Assembly: GCA_030762935.1 (NCBI GenBank) | Contig: CM060880.1 | Coordinates: 13,426,501-13,490,500, forward strand | Reading direction: 5' to 3' | Origin: Hymenopus coronatus | Taxonomy: Eukaryota; Arthropoda; Insecta; Mantodea; Hymenopodidae | Length of the DNA: 64,000 nucleotides | In this document: positions 56,289 to 64,000 of the stretch, one piece after another | How the letters are laid out: each line of letters opens with the position of its first letter | How positions within the stretch are numbered: position 1 is the stretch's first letter | Translations under genes and position numbers: made by a program | Notes under the pieces: generated by a model | The model's input: only the letters and a program-made list of their open reading frames with translations | The model's database searches: none | Told to the model about the DNA's origin: nothing

Positions 56289-57147
56289 TTACTTTCTCTA
56301 GCTCCGTAAGTATAATGTACATAGGGATAGAGAAGTATTGTATTCCACCCAAAAATTCGCTGCCGGGATTTCACCGGAAATATATTTTTTGGGGACCCAA
56401 TTTTAGAAAAAAGGTCCGTGTGTGTCTGTGGACAACATAGCTCAAAAGCGAAATGACCGTTAAGCACCAAACTTGGTATTTAAATTTAGTATCTTCCGAG
56501 GATGCAACACGTAGATTTTCAAGAAAATCCCCACGCCACAAACTACCGTTTACATGGGAAAATTTTCGAACATTTTGATTTTCTCAAAAATGGCTCTAAC
56601 AATTTTGATTAAAAGATATTTACAGCGCACATAAAATGTATAGCTTGAATTTTCTGGTAATAGCCTCTAAAGACCTCTTTATCCTGGATGAATTTTGCAG
56701 AATTTTGCTTAGCTGCTAAACCATAAGAAATACACAAAAATTTAGTGCACAAAAAACGTAGATATCGTCAAAACACACAATTTATGTCCTTTACATTTTT
56801 GTTGTGGAGGTGACCGTTTCCGAGACATTCCTTGTTATTTATTTCAATTGTAAATTTCTTAAGCTTTTCTGAGACAGGGAGTGACCGTTTTTCTTTTTTT
56901 TTTGGTTCGACTCGTAGCCAAGCAAAGAAGCGATCTGCAATGACAATCGCACAACGACAGATTTTAAAATATTTGACTATCACTTTAGCATAGTGCATTC
57001 CTTTAGTTCTCTACTACTTATAAAGAACTAAGTAATAAAAATCTGCTAATGTTTATCTCGATTAGCATGGTGTTGAAAGCAGAATTATCTTTTGTAAGAA
57101 GTTAGTAGAGTGGCTAGAGAAAGTCATGTGAGTTTGACGCATCAGAT
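56289..57147 (-). repeat. Family A, full-length copy
   Basis: Begins TACTTTCTCTAGCTCCGTAA and ends GTTTGACGCATCAGA. The internal microsatellite is short (GTGTGTGTCTGTG). Confidence 0.92.
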
Positions 57148-57797
57148 TATTTTGTATTGTGTAATTCTATTGTAATCTGAAATATTATACTTCTGAAGCG
57201 TGTAGGTAGTTATATAGTACGGAACAATACTTATTAGTCGACTAAGGTGGCTTTTGTCTGGCAGCACCATCGTGAAAACTCAGGTGGGCATGGTAGGTAA
57301 CTAAGCCTTGTTTCTATAACCTTGCCCCGCAGAGATGTATTCTTCCGCACTGCGTTACCTTGAGCGACTACTGCTTACCTTTGAATGGTGTCAAACAAGC
57401 CGCGTAACTCGCAAGTAGAGGAGATAAAAGCAATATCAACATTCTTATCATGATACATGCACATGGTGTGTCATGTTGAGAGGCAGGTTTCAAGCAAAGC
57501 AATCTCCTCTCTATTTCATGATGAGAATTTACATGAATTCCAGATGCATTAATTAACTTATGTAATTAAATGAAAATGTTAAATAAGGAACTAATTTGTA
57601 CTACACAGCAGCCAATTAGATTTGACTAGTTCACGTGATCGATGAGTCATGTGGGGCAAAGTTATGTGGAACAAGCCGTAGTTCTGTTCAAACGTTCGTG
57701 CTTGGTCATGAAGCGTAGCAATTTACCATCATGTGGGTGTACTCCCATCTTCTTCTCTCTGCGCTAATGGACCATTCACAATCAGAATTAAGCACGT
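57148..57797. other. No gene seen
   Basis: No repeat or open frame of note is recognised. Confidence 0.45.
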
Positions 57798-58147
57798 AGA
57801 CATAAACTTAACTTATGTCTGTCACAGCGACAAATACAAACATAAGCAGCAGCCAATCGCAAGAATATGAAACAATTGGGCTAATATGGCGGCATGCAAA
57901 CCGACCATCCACTGAAGAGGTTTCAAAATTATAACATTCAGCTAGCTACCTGGTTCAAAGTCGTTTGCTCTTAGTTTTGTAGATAGCCTAAAATTCCTGA
58001 TCTGTTGTCTTTAGACAGTTGTGAAAGTATGTTATGAGGTGCCAGAATGATCACGTGATGAGATTCGCTCTGAGATTGGCTAGCTGCTAACGTTTGACGT
58101 AGACATAAATTTGGAAGCTTGTACCTTGCAAGCTTCCAAATTTATGT
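57798..58147. mobile_element. MITE-like element with hairpin ends
   Basis: The left arm (about 57810-57859, with AAGCAGCAGCCAATCG) is inversely related to the right arm (about 58074-58112, with GATTGGCTAGCTGCTAAC). ACGTAGACATAAA occurs in direct orientation at 57794 and 58097. Each end also folds on itself: AGACATAA/TTATGTCT on the left and a 19-bp perfect stem on the right. There is no coding capacity. Confidence 0.6.
58103..58147. repeat. Perfect 19-bp hairpin
   Basis: ACATAAATTTGGAAGCTTG (58103-58121) is exactly complementary to 58129-58147, with a 7-nt loop TACCTTG. Confidence 0.95.
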
Positions 58148-59347
58148 TTGAGTGTTTATTTTTATGTTTACATGATTCATATATTTTTACAATATATATA
58201 TCATAAATGTATTTTTGGTTATGCTTAATTTTCATTGTAAATGGCCACAACTGTCCTTCGTTCCAGTTATTGGCACCAGAAGACAAAGACGAAGCTGCCC
58301 TTGGACTGCTGATATTGATGCACCGAGATTTATTTTCTGTGCCATTTTAGTTTAGAATTTCGACGAGGGCTACTTTTTGTTGATACAGATGATTTACTTG
58401 ACAGTTGTTGAACTTGCGTCTTCATCTGCTCGCTTTCTTGTCGCCTGACCTCCTTCTTGCAGGAACAACTGAGTATGCAGTGTATTTGGGTTTGAGGAAA
58501 GTAGGTTAGTTACCCCTTGTGGGTTTAATGGCTGTGTGGGAAAGGAACGGGGGATGGGATTTGCCAGAACTCCGACTCCAAACCGTCGCGAGAACAAATT
58601 CCTCTGCACATACCTACCTTTTGTTTTTATTCTTTAAATGAATGCGCTTGAGGTTTTGGGAAACATTCCAAAAGCAGACATTACAAATCCTCAAGATGTT
58701 AAAGCGCAGTGAAGTTCTTCCTCTCGTGGCCAAAAGCACCATTCTTGTAGTCTCCCTGAAAATAGAAAATGAAACTAGATGAAGAATCTGTAGTAATGAA
58801 TCTGTGCTCCTCTGCCTACACAGGCAGAAGGCCAGGGATTCGAATTCCCGGGCTTGCAATAACGCACGCAATTCTCATCTGCCAGCTCGGTATTAGATTA
58901 ATTAAAACATAGAAGCGTGCAGTTGTCGCAGAGGTTGGCAGCCGTGAAATGTCCCGGCCCTAATTTGATCCCGCGCCATGTCACGTTCGTGTTTGTCGCG
59001 CATGAGGTTAACTGCATTACTTGAGGTAGTGTTGTCCAAACAGTGCAGCTCGAACCAAGGCAGGCTAATGCCAGACATGCTTAGAAGTGCCCTTAATATA
59101 CATTGCTGAATTATAGAAAATATTCTAATTTCCAAAAGGTGATAACAAATCAAAGCCGATTTAGATACTAACATGTTTTGATTACTACATCTATGGCCAA
59201 CTCATTAATTATCAAATGAATAAATACTGTTGCAAGCAGGTTACGACTTTGAAGATTCTAATTTCGTAGTTGATTCGATTTGTAATTTTTGTTAAATTCA
59301 AAACAAAAATAAATCTTTATTGAAATACTTTTCTTTACCAATTACCT
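58148..59347. other. Unassigned; one B-box-like stretch
   Basis: GCCAGGGATTCGAATTCCCG at about 58831-58850 resembles a tRNA B box but lacks a matching A box and stems, so it may be a SINE remnant. Minus-strand frames at 58394-59174 have no recognisable domain. Confidence 0.4.
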
Positions 59348-59580
59348 AAAATATCGATACCGAAATGTTATCGAAAATACATGTTTTGAGGTCTGCTGAT
59401 GTCCCCACTCAAAACAAACTGCTTTCATAAGTACGCCTGCATATTTGAGAGTTTCGCGTAGTGTGTGTGTGTGTGCAAATGGCATAACTCAAACATGAAA
59501 AGTCTCACAAATTCTGAATTTTATATTTAATTTTAGCATATTCCAACGATGCGACAAGATGATTTTCAAGACTCACCCAC
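59348..59580 (-). repeat. Family A, 3' interior fragment
   Basis: ATCGATACCGAAATGTTATC, a GTGTGTGTGTGTG run and ATAACTCAAACATGAAAAGT in order; the hairpin is eroded. Confidence 0.75.
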
Positions 59581-60227
59581 AATATGATTATGCTATAAAC
59601 TACTTCTGTGGCATTAGCCATTTCCCAGATTGAAATGTCATGTGACATCCAGTTAGTCATCTTTTGCGATTTTACTTTTCCCCTTATTGGTAACAAAAAT
59701 TACTACTGGTGTTTTGTGCTCCGTTTTGTGCAAACAAGTCCATAGTGCTTAATTTCACTAATTTTTGATGGATTGTAGACTTTTGAGATCGTAGAACTGC
59801 TCTCTGTTCTTTGAGTTATGCTGGTCAGATGGCCTTAGTTGCGCGGTCTCCTTCCTGGGGTAAAATATTATGATACACTACCTTATTTAAAATGCAGTCC
59901 TTCAGTGCATCATGGTATCAAAAGTTAGAATGAATTCAACTTTTGTTTCCAATGAAAGTACGCTGGATAATATGATTGTACTTTTCGGGGAAAAAATTGA
60001 AGGGCAATTTATTACGAAAAAAATGAAACGTCGTTTTATATGAGCCAAAAAATAATAAAATGCTTTACTTACATAAGTTTTAAAGCTGCCAAAGGAACAC
60101 ATTTCGTGGAAATGTATTTATTGCTGTGGATTTTACGACAAACATAGGATTGCCTAGAAATAATTCTTAATTTCTTATGTTATTTTACGTAAAATATGTT
60201 TATTGTTTTTCTTTAAGTTTTTACTAT
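59581..60227. other. No gene seen
   Basis: AT-rich and unassigned. Confidence 0.5.
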
Positions 60228-60945
60228 CCATACCATATATATACTAGGTAGAGAAATATTGTATTCGACCAAAAAACTTGATACCGAGATTTCATTGGAA
60301 ACACACGTGTATGTGCGTGTGCGTACGGGTAGCATAACTCAGAAACGAAAAATGCCAAACTTGATATTAAGTCCAACAGCTTTAAGTACGACACGAAGCG
60401 TTTTAAGAAAATCCTTCCACCTCAAATTATATGGAAAAAAATTTAAAAAAAAATATTTTGCCAGTAATAGCTCTAACGATTTTTATTAAAATACTATATG
60501 TTTGACATTCTTGTGATAAAACGAATTCTTAAATCTTGAGAAATAATTTTTGAAGACTCTGGAGACCTTTGACTTTTGCTTAACTGGTAAATCATGAGAT
60601 AGACAAAATCTTAGCACTGCAAAAGTGTAGATGTCGTAAAAGAACACAATTTATGTAATATACTTTTCATTTGTCTGTTTTTTGTATATAGTTAACCATT
60701 TCTTAGATATTTCTTGTATTGATTTCAGTTTTAAAATATTTCTGCTACTCTCAAATAGAAAGTCGTTACTCGTTTTTCGATTTCCTGGTCAAGCAAAGTC
60801 ATCAGTTAAAAGATTTGACAATTGCTTAAGCCTACTGGATCCCATTGTGTCTGCAAGTAAATACATTCTTATTAAAACAGTTTCTGTAAATGTTTGTCTC
60901 AATTAACATAAAACAGATATACTTCATAAGTTTTTCCAGTACATA
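60228..60945 (-). repeat. Family A, diverged, nearly complete
   Basis: The hairpin is decayed (CATACCATATATATACTAGG). The interior, CTTGATACCGAGATTTCATT to GTCTCAATTAACATAAAACA, is collinear. The 5' tip is lost. Confidence 0.78.
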
Positions 60946-61488
60946 GTGAACATTTTACATGTCAAGGTTTAATTTCACAGACGAAAGCAAAAATTGGAAA
61001 CGTTAAACGTGGAAAGCATTAAAGGCAGTTGGAATGGACAAACAGAGTGTCGGTAAAGTGTCGTTTGCAAATGAAGTAAAGATAGTGTGTTTGTAGAAGC
61101 TGTACAAACATTGTCTGGTAATGGATCCGAGGGTTGCTATTGGCAACTGTATCTCTTCCCTTGAAAGAAAAGAGAATATTGATCAACTCCAAGCTAAGTA
61201 GTAGTGACTTTGTTGCTCACTTAACTGGGCTACCCTCCAGAAACTCCAAAATTAATTAACTTATTCATCGTGAGGTTTTATTGTAAGAATTAGCATTTAT
61301 TTTAATATATTTTATGAATTATTCTTAATTATTTTAAGATGTAGAATAGTTTAAATGCTTTAAGCGTATGGAATGTTACCTAAATGATTTTTCTTGGGCA
61401 AAGAATGTCTTTCATTTTTCTAAAACTGGGGATATCTGGTTTTTATTTCGTGCTAGGAACTTGTACTTTTCGTAGTTTTGGTTTAAAC
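60946..61488. other. No gene seen
   Basis: No feature recognised. Confidence 0.45.
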
Positions 61489-61695
61489 TCCATGGCACGA
61501 CAGCTCACAAGGAGCCTCGGCCGCTGCGTCCCCCATCTCGGTCCATGTTAGATGTCATTGGAGGGTGAGACGTGGTCAGCGCCTCGAACCCCCCCCCCCC
61601 CCCCACTGTCCTTACGAGGCTGAGTGCACCCCGGTCCAGGTCTCCCGCTTGGCAAGCAGCAACGCTACCACCGCGCTAAGGAGACGCCCGTAGTT
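61489..61695 (-). mobile_element. tRNA-derived SINE, fuller relative of 44564
   Basis: The minus strand starts GGGCGTCTCCTTAGCGCGGT (A-box-like), then has a B-box-like GGGAGACCTGGACCGGGG, a poly-C tract seen on the + strand (about 61589-61604), and ends TGAGCTGTCGTGCCATGGAG. Confidence 0.7.
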
Positions 61696-61713
61696 TTGGT
61701 TACACTGTATATT

Positions 61714-61770
61714 TTTACTTTCACCGGTAATTTTCTTAGGTAGAGGAAGTATTGTATTCCCTAAAATTTC
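61714..61770 (-). repeat. Family A, 3' terminal scrap
   Basis: TTTTTACTTTCACCGG...GGTAGAGGAAGTATTGTATT is the hairpin region of a reversed copy; SINE sequence follows. Confidence 0.6.
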
Positions 61771-61774
61771 CACC

Positions 61775-62175
61775 GTGTCATATGTGCGACTCGCATTCGG
61801 AAGTTCCGGGCTGGATTCCCGGCGACCTATGACCCGGTTTTCTTGGTTTTCCCGAGGTCGCTAGGTGAATGCTGGGATGGTTTCTTATCTACAATATTTC
61901 CTTTCCATCATTTCCCCTTCATTATGTCTCGCTCTCATTTTTCATGTGCGCTTCCAGGGCAGGCAGTGCGGGCAGATGACGCGGATGTATGTTCTGGAGG
62001 GATAATCTCTCCATAGATACTAGGTGTCTTCCAAGGCCTCTGGTAGAGGGCAGTGGGGCGGGTCATCGGCTTGGAAACTGAGACTTCCGCACCTGTCTGG
62101 TGGCTGTCTGCTGCATCCCTTCCTCCATAGCAAACTACCTTTAGGTGGAAATGGCCTCATGTTTTCTCAATAACA
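61775..62175 (+). mobile_element. SINE-like element
   Basis: GTTCCGGGCTGGATTCCCGG is B-box-like. The following CCCGGTTTTCTTGGTTTTCC and AGGTGAATGCTGGGATGG are of a kind found in the bodies of arthropod tRNA-SINEs (recalled, not searched). The 3' limit is uncertain. Confidence 0.55.
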
Positions 62176-62343
62176 GGTCTATATATTTCTTCTACAAATA
62201 GTCTGTGAAATGCTCTTCATTTTGATTGAATGTTGCATAATTTTGTTTTCCTAGACTTCAACGTGCGAGACAAAAACTGACTGTAGGGCTATATCTCAGA
62301 GGGCTGTTTAAAATAAACAAGTTATGCTTAATACTGTTGTTCA

Positions 62344-62636
62344 CGGCGGCGCCGTGGTTGAGTGGTTAAACCGCTGTCCTCCCATCTAGGCAGCCCGGGT
62401 TCGATCGCAAGGGCCCGCATGTGGGATTCGTGATGCATGAAGCGTCGTCTGGGCGGGTTTTCTCCGGGTCCTCCGGTTTCCCCCGCGACTTATTTCATCA
62501 ATTGTTCCACAATCACCTTTCCTATCATCAATTTCGCTTACATTTCATATCATCCACTTCCACAAGTTCATGCTGACACCTCGTAATAGGTTTTCCATTC
62601 TGTGGTTTCGTGCCGTTGGGGGGGGGTGCCGATTAC
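62344..62636 (+). mobile_element. tRNA-derived SINE
   Basis: GGCGCCGTGGTTGAGTGGTT is an A-box-bearing head and GCCCGGGTTCGATCGC the B box. The body has TTTTCTCCGGGTCCTCCGG and CACCTCGTAATAGG. A G run (about 62619-62626) lies near the end. Confidence 0.78.
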
Positions 62637-63107
62637 GAAACGAAACTATTCTTCACAACGTATAGCCGTTTTCGAAAATATTCATATTTCTGCTTACATG
62701 TTTTATGTTAATGATGTTTGTTTACGTTTTTTTTTTTCCAGAACATTGCTGCTATAACGTCTAAATGTATTTCTCCATACTTCTAATAGAAGCATTTGAG
62801 TGATGTCGGTATATCTATGCAACCAGGAGTTTATCACATCATTTGAGATCGATCCTAAACCTAAATTTATCGTGAAGTTCAGAGAAAACTATGATAATTA
62901 ATGAGTTACTTTTTTTCACTTTAGGGACGAATCTGAATTTAAATGAGTTCGTAATAACGGATAAAATTATTTCATATAAGCTGTAGCCTCGTGACAATAT
63001 AATTTGTTTTATAACCTATACGTAGATACGCATCTTTAGCTACCTCCTTGGTCTGGAGTAGCCTACCTACCTAAAGACAGTGCGGGTAATGCATTTTGAA
63101 GTTTTTC
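62637..63107. other. No gene seen
   Basis: AT-rich; a T run lies at about 62729-62738. Confidence 0.5.
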
Positions 63108-63226
63108 GCTTATCTTAGCAGATAAATGCCGGGACTGCAGGACTCGAAGCTCTTTGGGCTCTATGTTCTTTGGAACATATTTCCATTCATTAACCTCCGA
63201 TATGACCTAACCGAATAAAGAAAGTT
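63108..63226 (+). mobile_element. SINE S1, 3' part
   Basis: ATAAATGCCGGGACTGCAGG, CTCGAAGCTCTTTGGG and the tail motif GATATGACCTAACCGAATAA fit S1. The head is missing. Confidence 0.65.
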
Positions 63227-64000
63227 CTGAATATATAATATTTTTATATTGCTTCTCTAATATAGCATATGACTTATTTTGAATACAAGCAACTTAAAAG
63301 CAATGTGAAGAGTGAAGCAGCTGTTAAATTAAACTCTGTTTTTCCAAAACTTGCTTGAGGGAGGTTTCATTTTCCTCGACCTGAGAAATCCACATGACTT
63401 TCTCAGAAATGTGTTGCATAATAAAGGTCATGTTTTGAAACGTAAGTTTTTTTTTCCATAGAGCTTCCCACATAAACAATGGTGAAATCACGTGCTGGAT
63501 GACGAGAGGGGGTGGAACATATGGTTTTGCATGTTTGTGTCACCTGTCAACTCCGCGAGAACAAACACAGGTACCCTAACCGCAGTATTCTGGTTATCTG
63601 CCTCGCCTCGCCTCGCCTCGCGCTTTTGTTCCTATTAAACTGCCCTTCATTTTCACTGTATGCTTATTTACTCAACTAATGCTGCAACATGGAGACGCCG
63701 TTTTTGTAACCTTACAGTTTGGATGCTCAATAAAGTACCTGCCTGCGAATATGTAACAGGCACGCATTTTTAAAATGCCATGGATATTTAATAGAATTGT
63801 TACATTTAGAAATACCACAGTATGTAAGATATCTTGTTGAAATTTGTATCAGGTACAAAATTCTAACTTTATGGTTATTTAATTAAAAAGTACTGCCTAC
63901 TTTCATTGTTCTAATAAAATTTACCCACACATGCACTTTTAAAAGATTCACATAAAAATTCAAGGTTTTACAGTGGAAACGTTTACAAATAGATTTATCA
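63227..64000. other. No gene seen; CGCCT repeat
   Basis: Four to five CGCCT units at about 63601-63621. Otherwise AT-rich, with no open frame of note. Confidence 0.5.

Overview
This is eukaryotic, AT-rich, repeat-packed DNA, most likely from an arthropod. The evidence for that guess is an RNase H-bearing I-group LINE, several tRNA-derived SINE families, a decayed mariner element and abundant simple repeats; the species cannot be named from this. I find no host protein-coding gene, true tRNA gene, rRNA gene or CRISPR array, so the window is probably intergenic or a large intron.

The centre (22438-28320) holds one apparently complete non-LTR retrotransposon. It has a 10-bp target-site duplication (TTTCTGCATT), a roughly 460-bp 5' UTR, an intact 483-aa gag-like ORF1 with three zinc knuckles, an intact 1229-aa ORF2 (endonuclease, reverse transcriptase, RNase H, C-terminal CCHC), and a 3' UTR ending in a perfect 10-bp hairpin and an ATC-repeat tail. 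This is the only intact coding content.

Almost everywhere else is dominated by one non-coding repeat, here called Family A. It is about 0.8-0.9 kb long, and about 40 whole or partial copies on both strands cover something over a third of the window by rough tally. In its own 5'->3' sense it begins TCTGATGTGTTCC, has the inner terminal motif ACTTTCTCTACA about 22 bp in, carries a CA-rich microsatellite about 140-180 bp from the 3' end, and ends in a palindromic hairpin whose outer arm is the inverse of the 5' motif (TGTAGAGAAAGT), followed by AAAAA. This resembles non-autonomous Helentron-associated elements (HINE/DINE-1-like), which is a hypothesis. At least five copies are fold-back chimeras, with two 3' halves (four cases) or two 5' halves (one case) joined head to head.

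Layered on and into Family A are: tRNA-derived SINEs, called S1 (9.4, 9.6, 12.4, 21.7, 48.9, 54.3, 63.1 kb), S2 (40.9 kb), S3 (10.5, 11.5, 21.5, 34.3 kb) and others at 11.3, 12.2, 16.0, 30.3, 44.6, 61.5, 61.8 and 62.3 kb; a mariner-like fossil (45.1-46.4 kb); small inverted-repeat elements (28.8-29.0 kb inside a Family A copy, and 57.8-58.1 kb); and a dispersed repeat B in two inverted copies (36.75 and 55.7 kb). The S1 and S2 tails share a TATGACC motif with the LINE's 3' hairpin loop, suggesting that a LINE of this type could mobilise them. Stretches without an assignable feature are listed as such.
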